A stretch of 64,000 bases of DNA from Lota lota (taxonomy: Eukaryota > Chordata > Actinopteri > Gadiformes > Lotidae): contig JACYXH010000712.1 in assembly GCA_026745465.1 (NCBI GenBank), positions 1 through 64,000 of the forward strand, read 5' to 3'. This document shows positions 42,173 to 52,890 of the stretch, in pieces. Position numbers and translations under genes: made by a program. The notes beneath the pieces are model-generated. The model saw only the letters and a list, made by a program, of their open reading frames with translations. It was not told where the DNA came from and did no database searches. The first letter of the stretch is position 1. The number at the start of each line of letters is the position of its first letter.

Positions 42173-42685
42173 TGTTGTAGCAAATTGTTTAACTGGTGGC
42201 TGGCTCCAATAAAAGCTAAGACAAATGGATATCCGTAGTTGATTTGTTTCATATGCTGCAGCATATAAAAGACACCGTTTCAAAGGCAACTCCACGCAGA
42301 GCAGAGTTCTGGAGAAAAAGCGCCCTGAATAGAGGAGGGAAGCCCTTTTTGTAGAGTGGAGCAAACAACATCTCAGAGATATCACTAGATGGCGCCATTT
42401 ACCATCTATAACGGGTTCAATGCACAGTTATAGCCGGACACATACTCTGGGGAGAGGATATGCAGTCAAGAACGGACACATTGTTGGGGAGAGGAGTTTG
42501 CCCAGGAGTTTCTCACATGAGAACAGAGCACAATGCAGGAATACAGGAAAAACAGACAGCTGTGGAGAGTTAGATAGTTAGAAAGACAGACACGCCACTA
42601 TAGTGTGCACACAACTCGAATATCAAAACTAATTAGTTTAAGCGAGCTGAACTCGGAATGGGGCCTTGAGTCATTTTCCATCACA
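42173..42685 (-). mobile_element. Solo LTR (copy 4), fullest copy in the window
   Basis: In its own direction it runs from TGTGATGGAAAATGACTC to CAATTTGCTACAACA. It carries a TATAAAAAG-like box (CTACAAAAAGGG) and a later TATATGCTGCAGCATATG segment. The TG...CA ends are typical of LTRs. No gag, pol or env lies beside it and no target duplication is obvious. Three related copies occur in this window. Confidence 0.78.
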
Positions 42686-43527
42686 CCCTTTAACTAAGCA
42701 GTGGGACACTGATCAGCCAATAAGATGTCCCCTTGCTAAAACATCAACTAAAATTGCAATATTTGAAATGGTCTAGTTTATTTTAAATTGTTATCCCTAT
42801 CATGAGACAATATCAAACTTTGTGTATGCATCATTTAATGGCAGAGAGACCAGCATGAAACAGCAATGTGCAATGTAATGCATTTAAATATACATGTATG
42901 CATGCCTTTGTTAATGTAATGTAATTACTGTATTAGAAGGTTTGCATTTAAAAGTTAAAGGGAATATTTGATTTGTGTATCAGTTTCTCCCTTTATCCCT
43001 TCTACCTGTCGCTTGAAACATTTGCTCTGAGTATCCTTTTGCTCCAAACATGACCCCTAGCGCAGGCTTCTTGTAGTGGTGTGAATATCAGCCCATGGGT
43101 TACGTTTAGTCTGTGGCTGATGTGTGCAACTGGACTCCAGCCGGCTGTGTGCAACATTCACGAATGCATTTGATAGCATGGCTAGCTTGTTTCAGCTGTG
43201 CTCGGGGAAATGCCGCAAATGTGAAACGGATGCAAAACGTGGCACATTTAAAGGTATATATATATAGAGAGAGAGACACACTACAGAGAGACACAGAGAG
43301 ACACAGTGAGAGAGACACAGTGCAGAGAGACACAGTGCAGAGAGACACACTGCAGAGACTTACTGTCAGAGAGACACACTTGCAGAAAGTGTCAAGATCC
43401 CTTAAGGCGATCTGCAGTAAAAGTGTGTGTGCGCGTGTGTGCATGTCTGTGAGTGTGTGCATGTATGTGTGTGTGTGCATGTCTACGTGTGTGTGTGCAT
43501 GCATGTCTGTGTGTGTGTGTGCATGTC

Positions 43528-43571
<44 letters not shown>

Positions 43572-44153
43572 TGTGTACCCTGGGGAAACAGGCGGACGTG
43601 CAGGAATGATAGTTGATGGCAGTGGTGCAAAATAAATGTCATTCAATATTCTTATATTCTATTCTTTAAAATATAAAAAAGATACCATCATATATTTTAA
43701 AAGTGTGCAAGAGTAAACGTAAAATACTCCAATAAGAGTATTACAGTTCAATAGTAAAATGTGATGAATGTGAGGTAGCCTACCTTTTCATGTCCTCAGA
43801 GCTGGTGAAGTTTACTTTAATGTTGACGATCCAGTTTTGGATTCCTCTTAATGTGTGGTATCAAACTGAAACATAAACCGCTTGGAAAACCGAGACTAGT
43901 GCTTCAACTTTCTGGTACAGTGATGAAAGACACTGTTGTGATACTCCTGCAGAACGAAACAGGTCAAATCTGATACTGTTTGTTGGGTCAATTTAGTTGG
44001 GTTTCTTTGGGTCACTGCTCATACAAAGCTTGAAGTCAAACAAGGTCTACAAACCTATACTCGTTCCAAAACTTGAATTACACAAAGCATTAGTGTACAT
44101 GTGTTAAAAAAGCTAATGTTGCTAAAATATCATTCTTAAATCAGGTGTGTGTG

Positions 44154-44204
<51 letters not shown>

Positions 44205-44448
44205 TCTGCAGACATGACTGCAGACATGAGAGTATTTGAGATCCATGGTGGATGGTTTGTCCTCTGCTCTACCTGAAGATGAGAGGGGCCTCCTGTCAAT
44301 CAAGCTACTCCCTGTAACTCTCTTCCTCCCCTCATCTTCCTCTTCCTCAGCTGTCCTGACTTACTCCTCCTCCTCCTCATTAATGAGCTGTCAGAGGAAG
44401 TGTGAAGCAGAGCCATCTGATTTATCAATGTTAGAAAGCGCACAGCAG

Positions 44449-44500
<52 letters not shown>

Positions 44501-45282
44501 GGAGAGACAGGTGCCCAGCTGTGGCTGACCCACGTGATTGGTTGCTGGGTAAGAGGACGATTTACCGGCTGGATACTGAAATACAAATTAGATCGGTCCG
44601 ATCCAATGACTGAAATCACTGCATGCCATCGTAAATTCCAATTTGTTTGCTACAAACCGCTATGCTAATTATGTGGTTGGTGCTGGTTATGCTACTGAAC
44701 GTAAAGAGATATGCGATTTCCTTAAGTTTCGTGAATGATTTTTTTGATAAACATGAAATTAAGGAAAAATGTTAAAACATCACACAGGGTTTCATACTTT
44801 ATTGCTGACTTGTCAATGAAGAGGGCATCTACAAAGTAAAGTAACCCAAACTGAAAAAACTTGGCTTAAGTTGGGACTTGGCTTTTTGTACCCTACCGGC
44901 TACTGTACATGTCTGCTACAACATATTGCTTCCTATATTGGCCTTAGACAACCATGCAGTACGTGCTAGCCTGTTAGCTTGAATATAGTGAATGAAACAG
45001 AACTTCAATCAAACTGAAAAAACATGGCGAACAGACCAACTTAAGCCTTCACAAATAAACCTCCAGCTCTAGACAGACATATGAGTTTGTAACTCAAGCC
45101 CTGGTGGAACACAAAAATATTGAATAGCCCAGGTTTTAATAACTCGCTGCGGGGAGAAACATGATTTTAGATTAATGGTGAACCCAGATGACAGGGACTG
45201 AAATGAACTACAACAGCCCCATGAACTACAAAACCCAGACCACAGCAGGTGGTCCATATGGCACAAACAATACTACCCTGGG
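42686..45282. other. Non-coding with several microsatellites
   Basis: Microsatellites: AGAGAGACACA repeats at 43,265-43,390, TGTGTGTGCATGTC repeats at 43,420-43,570, GT at 44,144-44,203 and GT at 44,453-44,500. A possible minus-strand exon near 43,790-43,850 reads IQNWIVNIKVNFTSSEDMKR before GTAGGC, but no family is recognised. Confidence 0.5.
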
Positions 45283-45545
45283 GTGGGAGTGAGGGTGAGG
45301 GTGGGGTTAAGGGGTGGGAGGGAGGGGTAAGGGGGGGTGAAGGGGAGGGAGGGGGGGGGTTAAGGGGTGGGGAGTGAGGGTGGAGTTTAAGGGGTGGGAG
45401 GGAGGGGGGTGGGTTAAGGGGTGGGAGTGAGGGTAAGGGTGAGGGTGGGGTTAAGGGGTGGGAGTGAGGGGGTGAGGTGGGGTTAAGGGGTGAGAGGGAG
45501 GGGGGTGGGGTTAAGGGTGGGAGTGAGGGTGGGGCTAAGCGAAGA
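45283..45545 (+). repeat. G-rich minisatellite (GGGGTTAAGGGGTGGGAG type)
   Basis: About eight irregular units built on GGGGTTAAGGGGTGGGAG and GAGGGTGAGGGT. Almost every unit has four or more G-runs, so quadruplex folding is likely. Confidence 0.88.
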
Positions 45546-46143
45546 AGGGGGGGGGGGTGGAAATACACATTATGACAGTTACAGAGGGCCTTTTTAACAA
45601 TTTGTTTGTCTTTTAAGAAAGAAAAGTGTTGTATTAATAGGATAAAAGTATAAACTGGGACACCGTGTGAGTTCAAATCAAAGGTCAACAACAGAACGAT
45701 GAACATCCCTCCCTCCCTCCCTCCCTCCCTCCTCCCCTTGACATCACTTCCTGTCCATCTGTGTATCAGCAGGGGTCGGGGGTCATCATGCCCATCAGGA
45801 GGTCTGGAACAGCAGGAAAGAACGTACTTTTCCTCACTCCTCATCTTCTCGTTTAAACTCCTCGTCTTTCTCCTTTAGACCCCCCCCCGTCATATTTAGC
45901 CCCTTCTCCTCCTGGGTTAGCTCCTCCTCTTCCTGGTTTAGTCCGTTCAGTTTGACACCACCAGCGACTGGGGGGCGAAGAGGAGAGCAAAACAACAGCA
46001 GAACAAAACAAAGTAAACTGTTCTTGTCAAAATAAAGGCGGGAGGCGAGGGCGTGGCAAGGACGAGCGCCAAAATAAAAGCCTTCATTTGCACTTTGTCG
46101 TGCAGAACACACGGAGATGTGGGGGTCTTCACCATCACGGGGT
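45546..46143 (-). other. 3' flank of bcl2l1 with a possible alternative exon
   Basis: A TCCC repeat at about 45,704-45,733. On the minus strand after CCCCCCAG (45,971) a frame reads AGGVKLNGLNQEEEELTQEE and ends KREDEE-stop. The acidic low-complexity sequence has no family match, so I do not call it coding. Confidence 0.3.
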
Positions 46144-46311
46144 TCAGAGGCGTTTCTGGGCAAAGAGTGACCCTACCTCGACCCCCGTCATCAGGGTCAT
46201 CCTCACCGAGAGCTTCCTGAATCTCTCCTGGGAACACCGGCTCTCAGCTGCCGCGTCACCTCGTAGAAACGCTAGAGAGAGACAGAGAGAGAGAGAGAGA
46301 CAGAGACAGAG

Positions 46312-46364
<53 letters not shown>

Positions 46365-47015
46365 TACAGTGATGTTGAGGGCCAGTAAAGCCCGTTCATC
46401 TCTTATTGAGCTCCGTGTGTCTGATCAATGAAGCCTGCGCCGACTCACCCATCCCCCCTGCGCCTGGATCCAGGGCTGGACGTGGACGTCCAGGTAGACG
46501 CTCATCCACTCGGCGATGCGCCAGACCAGGGAGCTCATCTCCTTCTCCACGCACTCCACGCACAGCGCTCCCCCGAAGAGGAACAGCGTCACCACGCGGC
46601 CCCAGGTGACGCTGCCGCGGAAGAACTGCTCCATCGCGCTCTCGAAGATCTGGTAGACCGTGGCGGGGGTGATGTTCAGCCAGGACAGGTCGCCGAAGGC
46701 CTGCGTGAAAGCCAGCTGGAACCTGCTGGCCGTGTCCCTCAGCGCCTCCTTCACCGCCTGCATGCTGCGCGCCGCCGCCGCCGCCGCCACCGCCGTCTCC
46801 GCGGAGGACCGGCGCTGCAGCGGAGACGCGGGCGGGGGTGGCGGAGGGGCGGCGAGGCCGGTGGCGTGCGACCCGGGGACGCGGGGGTCGTGGCCCTGCG
46901 CGGCCCCGCCCGCCTCAGTACGGTTTGGGGGCGTGGCCAGCGTGAGGGGGAAGTTATTATTCTGGGACAGATTGTACTTGATGTAAAACAGCACCAGCTC
47001 TCGGTTCTGTGACAT
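46144..47015 (-). CDS. bcl2l1: Bcl-xL-like apoptosis regulator, divergent and frameshifted
   Basis: Bcl-xL blocks mitochondrial apoptosis by binding Bax/Bak and BH3 proteins. Exon 1 (46,449-47,015) starts MSQNRELVLFYIKYNLSQ (BH4), with in-frame ATGs further upstream. It then has a proline/alanine loop, a BH3 region (VKEALRDTASRFQLAF), BH1 (TWGRVVTLFLFGGALCVE) and BH2 (WIQAQGGW). Exon 2 (46,144-46,271) follows GT/AG splicing. It begins RFYEV, then needs a one-base shift to reach DAAAESRCSQERFRKL and the teleost end GSLFAQKRL. Read as it stands, it ends after 22 other residues, without an anchor. BH3 has AS where Bcl-xL has GD, BH1 has TWGR instead of NWGR, and the tail segment is hardly hydrophobic. 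Either a decaying paralogue or a divergent gene with a sequence error. Confidence 0.82.
46272..46370. repeat. GA microsatellite forming the acceptor tract of bcl2l1 exon 2
   Basis: About 100 bp of GA/GACA. Read on the gene strand it is a (CT)n run ending directly in CTCTAG at the exon. Confidence 0.95.
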
Positions 47016-47290
47016 CACGGGGTGGGCGGGGTCCGGTTGTGCCATGGTGGCGGTCCGACGGGGGGGTTCTGGTGCTGGGCTGGCGGTACTGACTCGCTGT
47101 GTGGGGGGGATGGGGGCTGTGATAGGGGGGGATGGGGTCAGACCACCACGGTAGACCACCCGCTGGTATCCTCCTCACACGACAGACGAGGTGGGGGGTG
47201 TCAACCGACACAGAGCCGTCCAATCAGCTCACAGCCTGCGGAGACAGAAGGTCAAGGGGTTGAGAACCAATGAAAACACTTTAGGAGTTG

Positions 47291-47377
<87 letters not shown>

Positions 47378-47947
47378 AGGGTAGACTTCACCCTGTCACC
47401 TTGGGGGTTATCTTGTACCTCCCCCCCCCCCCCCCCCCCCCCCCCAACAAAGGGCGTCTTAACTCCTGGTTAGTGTAGTAAATATTAAACATAAAGAAAC
47501 ACAAGGTGGGGAAACGCCATCGATATTTCTATCTACGGTACATTATTTATTAATGGAACTGAGGACTGACGTTATGTTTATAACGTTTATATTCCAAGTT
47601 ATAGAAGTACCATTAAAAGAATCATGATATGTGGTTCTTAATAAATGGCCGCTTGTATCAACAGCCTACATTTGCTGTGAAACAGCTGTTTCTGGGCCTG
47701 AAGGGAGAGGAGTAGAGACATCATACTGTTATAACAGCTCATCCACTGAGAACACCACACACCGGGTGGGCTGACCTATCCATCATTAATCTGGGTGACA
47801 GGCCCATATGTTACTAGAGGGGACATTTTGATATAACTTTTAAAAGCTATATCACACGTGGTGGTAAAATAGGGACCCTTTAATAACACCATCAACTGAA
47901 CCCCTTTACCGCGACCCCAAAGGTCGGCAGGTACTAAGTGTCCTTAC
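47016..47947. other. bcl2l1 5' region with GT and poly-C tracts
   Basis: A GT run at 47,291-47,376 and a C run at about 47,420-47,444. I searched the minus strand for later borealin exons and found none. Confidence 0.55.
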
Positions 47948-48550
47948 GGAAGAAGAGCAGCCAGTTCATCTGCCTGACGTCCTTGGGAAGCTTGATGATA
48001 GCCATGTTGTATCTGTCGTCAATCTCCGTCAGCAGTTGCTTCTGGTGTTCCTTCAGATGCAGAACCCTGGCCTTCACTGGAAACGCAACACACACGCTCC
48101 AGGTTATGTACGGACACACACTGCATTTCAAGGGGTTTGTAATCAAGCAGACGAGACGATGATGGTACTTAAATGATCGCGGACGTGAAATTTGGGTGCC
48201 ACAGTAGAAAGTACCAAATAAACAATTGATACAGAAAATATATCTAATGTACACAATATGAGCAATGGCAATTACAGAGATGAAAAAAAAGTATATGAAT
48301 GTTAAAGAGCCCCCCCCCACCAAATGTTGGTGCTCTACGATGGAGTACTGTGTCCTTGGTGATACCTAAATATCGTCCTTCTTCTTCGCGATACTTAAAT
48401 AGGAGAGTGCTAAAGTGATTGCAGAGACAAAAACACAAGCTAACGTTAGTCAGCGTTACCTTCGGCGTCGAAGTCTTCGAGGAAAGCATCAATTTTGGCT
48501 TGTCTCGGGTTGATCTTGGCTTGTTTAGTGTTCCTCGTTGTGGGAGCCAT
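47948..48550 (-). pseudogene. cdca8: Borealin, first two coding exons only
   Basis: Borealin is a subunit of the chromosomal passenger complex with Aurora B, INCENP and survivin. Exon 1 (48,460-48,550) starts MAPTTRNTKQAKINPRQAK and includes KIDAFLEDFD. Exon 2 (47,948-48,076) reads VKARVLHLKEHQKQLLTEID and then MAIIKLPKDVRQMNWLLFFR, the INCENP/survivin-binding helix region. The GT/AG sites and phase fit. The next exons should follow at lower coordinates, but only repeats and then bcl2l1 occur there. The copy thus looks truncated, unless the rest was moved. Both exons are free of frame breaks, so the event may be recent. Confidence 0.82.
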
Positions 48551-48789
48551 GGCTGCCGGTGTTTCGGTTCAACGTGTGACCGTGTTAACTGGCGACTCTC
48601 AGCTAAATGCGTCTGTTGGACAGGAAAAGACACGTAGCTGTCCATGCGAATGCCTGTTTGATTTGTTTTTCAATAAAATGTTAACATACCCATCTCATTC
48701 GTAGCTGGAGTCTTATTTGGGAAGACATGTGTCACGTAGAGCAACAATTGTAAACGATAAATAAAAAAATAATTAAAAAAAAAAGTATG

Positions 48790-48866
48790 TACGGGATTCG
48801 AACTCACACCATTGTGGGAAAACAGTATTTCTGGGTGGGAGACTAATCAATTGCGCCACTATCCCC
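48790..48866 (-). mobile_element. tRNA-derived SINE head (left arm)
   Basis: The minus strand has an A-box-like TAGTGGCGCAATTGATTAG and a B box, GAGTTCGAATCCC. The spacing of a tRNA is kept, but there is no paired cloverleaf, so this is a SINE rather than a tRNA gene. Confidence 0.65.
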
Positions 48867-49968
48867 ACATTGATGAGCCATGGCAGCCACTATATCACAT
48901 TCATCCACAACCATAAAACCAGGAGGCAGCCCGATCAACTTGAGACCACACTGTCCATGCCACTTAAGACACCATGTTGGTATTTGGCTCGTTTCCTAAT
49001 ACAAAGAAGAGGCCTTTACAACCAGTTCATCAAAAGTGTAATGTTGTGCTTCCCTCCACTGCTCACAACCCAGCCAAAAACACTGTTATGCGCTCTTTCT
49101 CTATTATTTCTGTCGCCAGATGTGGCGCAGCGCACATTGTATCGGGAATCAATGTGACGCAAGGCAGGATCACTCTGAGAGACACCAAGTTTATTCAGAT
49201 CAACAAAGCGTATACAGATTGTTCAAGGGAAGATCACAGCCCTGTTATTTCCACGGCTCACAGATAAAAGTAAAACAGCAGAAAAGTGGCACACACGGTT
49301 AAAATAAGAACAATGCATAGATTTACATTAAGGGCTACATTAAAAGCAGACGCTTTTATCCAAAGCGACATACAATGACTACATTTGTCAGAAGAAAGGC
49401 AAACAACAATGTATCGCTGTCGGTACAGTAAGAATATTCATAGAACCAGTGCAAAGTACTTAGAATTGCTAGTTTAATTCCCGGAATACAACAAGGATAG
49501 ATGGATAAGATGCTACACAATGCCAACTACTATTTTTTAAGTGCCAGGACATACAAACATACAGTAAGTGCGTACATTAAGTGCCAGGGTGTACAAACAT
49601 ACAATAAGTGTCCCTTGAACAATCTGTATATACGCTTTGTTGATCTGAATAAAGTTGGTGTCTCTCAGAGTGATTCTGCCTTGCGTCACATTGATTCCCG
49701 ATCAATGTGCGCTGCGCCACATCTGGCGACAGAAATGATAGAGAAAGAGCGCATAACAGTGTTTTTGGCTGGGTTGTGAGCAGTGGAGGGAAGCACAACA
49801 TTACACTTTTGATGAACTGGTTGTAAAGGCCTCTTCTTTGTATTAGAAACGAGCCAAATACCAACATGGTCTTAAGTGCATGGACAGTGTGGTCACAAGT
49901 TGATCGGGCTGCCTCCTGGTTTTAGGAAGAAGATTGGTGATGATATCTACTGCCACAGCTACCCAATG

Positions 49969-50045
49969 TGGCGATAGTAGCTCAATGGAATAGTCTCCCA
50001 CCCCGAAATACTGTTTTCCCACAATGGTGTGAGTTCGAATCCCGT
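49969..50045 (+). mobile_element. tRNA-derived SINE head (right arm)
   Basis: Counterpart of the left head, with an A-box-like TAGTAGCTCAATGGAATAG and the identical B box GAGTTCGAATCCC. Followed by an AT-rich tail. Confidence 0.65.
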
Positions 50046-50710
50046 ACATGAATTTTTTTTAATTTATTTATTTATTTTTCGTTTACAATTGTTGCTCTAC
50101 GTGACACATGTCTCCCCAAATAATAATGTTAATTTGTTTTATAAAATGTTAATTTGTTTTATAAAATGTTAATTTGTTTTATAAAATGTTCATTTTTTTC
50201 CAAAATGTTCATTTGTCTCGAGCTTTGTAAAAGTGTTTCATTCTTTGTATTGTTGCTTTGCACTTCCCGGCCACCGTAATAAGCACTGGAATTAAAGGCG
50301 TAAATAGAAAATAAAGATATAAAATACTGTATAAGCCAGACATGTATGATAACAAAGCTGTAAATGTTGATTCGAGTGTCAACGTTCATTGTGTATATGT
50401 AGTACTTTTTATTTCGATGGATAGTTTAGGCCTATTTTTCTAATTTGAAAACAAAATCATAATATCCTAGCGTAGTCTTTTAAATAAATCGGGTTGACTG
50501 TAAAGTAAATGCAACACGATTCATACAAGTAATATCTGTCCAACTGAACACAGACCTAACTCCGCATCCAGGTACTAGAGGAAAACTTCGCCCTATACAT
50601 TCCACATTAAAGGCTCATGCGAAGCCATGGGTCCATTTCTCATTCTATCCTACAACGACAGCGCCATCAAGTGTTAAAATAATGAAATGCACCCATGTTA
50701 AATATAACAT

Positions 50711-51834
50711 TATTCTGGTAGGCAGACTTACATTCGTGGTACTTTCACTTGAACTCTAAACAAGTTCCAAACACCGGGTTCCAAACATAGACTCTACATG
50801 CTCACCAAGCAATGCAATACATATATCCACAGCAGTCACACAACAGAAACCAAGTAGTAATAATAGATTGCAGAGGAACACACAACAGTACTTTGGTACT
50901 TTTGGTCTTTGTACTTTTAGCATGAGAATCGGCACAAACAACACACTTTAATAAGCTCAACCCGTTACACAACACTGTTCCAAATGCATTTAAAAGCAAC
51001 AAAAACAAACTCAAATCAGCAATACACATTTCAAAATGGTATTCTGGTAGGCAGACTTACATTCGTGGTACTTTCACTTGAACTCTAAACAAGTTCCAAA
51101 CACCGGGTTCCAAACATAGACTCTACATGCTCACCAAGCAATGCAATACATATATCCACAGCAGTCACACAACAGATTTTGAAATGGATAAATATGTTTA
51201 ATCTGAATTATTTTGAGAGAGGAGGTGCTCTGGTTTTTAATTTCCAGGTTGACGTTATTTTACTTGATTAGACGCTCAAATACATTTCTACATGCAAACA
51301 TCAGTTTCTGCCGATGTGTATATTAGTGTTTAGTCTTTATTCCACTTCCACGGATAGCAGACATCATTTTGGAAAGAAAGTCTTGTGTCATCAAATGGAT
51401 GCTGTAAATACACTTGAAATGGCTCACTATAGCTGCAGCCAAACCCATTTCAGAAATGTTATTTGGTTTAAAAAGGTGTAGTGATTGTGTTTACAGGATT
51501 TACCGAACCATTTCTCTGGTGCAACGTGCATTCTCATTCTAAATAACAGTTCAAGTCCGGATGTAATCGCCAAGCGACGCACCACTAATGCTTTCAACGG
51601 AAGACATCACCAGCAAAATTACAGCTCTCCTTTCCTTTATTAGAAGACTTTTGTTAACCGTAAATTACAGCGTTGGCTCCCGTTATCCCAGTGCACGAGT
51701 GTACTTTATTAGCATGAGAATCGGCACAAACAACACACTTTAATAAGCTCAACCCCTGTTACACAACACTGTTCCAAATGCATTTAAAAGCAACAAAAAC
51801 AAACTCAAATCAGCAATACACATTTCAAAATGGG
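50711..51834. repeat. Interleaved direct duplication A-B-A'-B'
   Basis: Block A (50,711-50,844) recurs at 51,040-51,175. Block B (50,918-51,038) recurs at 51,710-51,834. Both pairs are nearly identical. The bases at 50,853-50,882 (TAATAATAGATTGCAGAGGA) also occur at 19,231. The stretch 50,125-50,710 before it is non-coding, with three copies of AAATGTTAATTTGTTTTAT. Confidence 0.88.
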
Positions 51835-52082
51835 TCACAAAAGATCAACCAAAGTCAAAGCAACAAATGACTCTCCGCCACAGAGCGGAAGAGGTTGAAA
51901 TGTGTGCGGCGTTCTCCCTACCTCAGTGCAAACGCCAGCGAATTAAAACCCTTGTAAGAAAGTCCTCCCTTTACCACGTTAAAAAAACAATTCCTCCTCA
52001 ATTACCTCCATTCATTTTTTTTACCACCCATTCTGTATTATTCCTCAATCCTTTATTATTACCCAATTCTTTATGAAAAGCA

Positions 52083-52890
52083 GCATGGACCGCATGGCAG
52101 GGTGGTGGACCACATGGCAGGGTGGTGGACCGCATGGCAGGGTGGTGGACCCCATGGCAGGGTGGTGGGACTGCAGGGTGGTGGACCACATGTGCAGGGT
52201 GGTGGACCGCAGCAGGGTGGTGGACCCCAATGGCAGGGTGGTGGACTGCAGGGGGGTGGTGGACCACATGGCAGGGTGGTGGACCCGCATGGCAGGGTGG
52301 TGGACCGCATGGCAGGGGGTGGACCGCATGGCAGGGTGGTGGACCGCATGGCAGGGTGGTGGACCACATGGCAGGGTGGTGGACGCATGGCAGGGTGGTG
52401 GACCCCATGGCAGGGTCGGTGGGACAATGGGCAGTCTTTGAGCAGGGTGGTGGACCACAGGGTGGAGGACCACACATGGTGGAGGACCACATGGCGGGGT
52501 GGTGGACCACAGGGTGGGAGGACCACAGGGTGGAGGACCACATGGCAGGGTGGAGGACCGCATGGCAGGGTGGTGGACCACAGGGTGGTGGACCACATGG
52601 CAGGGGTGGAGGACCGCATCGCAGGGTGGTGGACCACCCGCATGGCAGGGTGGTGGACCGCATGGCAGGGTGGTGGACCACAGGGTGGTGGACCACATGG
52701 CAGGGTGGTGGACCACAGGGTGGTGGACCGCATGGCAGGGTGGGGACCCCATGGCAGGGTGGTGGACTGCAGGGTGTTGTTGGACCACATGGCAGGGTGG
52801 TGGACCATGGCAGGGTGGAGGACCGCAGGGCAGGGTGGTGGAACATGGCAGGTGGTGGACACCATGGAGGGTGGAGGACCCCATGAGCAT
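52083..52890. repeat. 20-bp minisatellite
   Basis: About 40 copies of GTGGACCGCATGGCAGGGTG, with ACC/CCC variants and a shorter form lacking CATGG. It has few stops, so long frames exist on both strands, but they change with each copy and encode no protein. The 250 bp before it show nothing. Confidence 0.95.

Larger units (their letters stand above)
48711..50124. repeat. Inverted repeat with half-kilobase arms
   Basis: Left arm about 48,711-49,234 and right arm about 49,607-50,124 are reverse complements over most of their length, at clearly less than full identity with a few insertions. The spacer holds the fish repeat motif CAGACGCTTTTATCCAAAGC at about 49,347. Each arm carries a tRNA-like SINE head. 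This is either a fold-back element or two copies of one element in opposite orientation. Confidence 0.88.

Noticed and set aside
43790-43850. An exon reading IQNWIVNIKVNFTSSEDMKR
   Set aside because: It looks protein-like and has a weak donor, but there is no clear acceptor, partner exon or family.
45283-45545. Interstitial telomere repeat
   Set aside because: The unit is GGGGTTAAGGGG with GTGGGAG, not TTAGGG, and its period is irregular.
48790-50045. Two functional tRNA genes
   Set aside because: The A and B boxes are present, but the stems do not pair and both lie in the arms of a repeat, so they are SINE heads.
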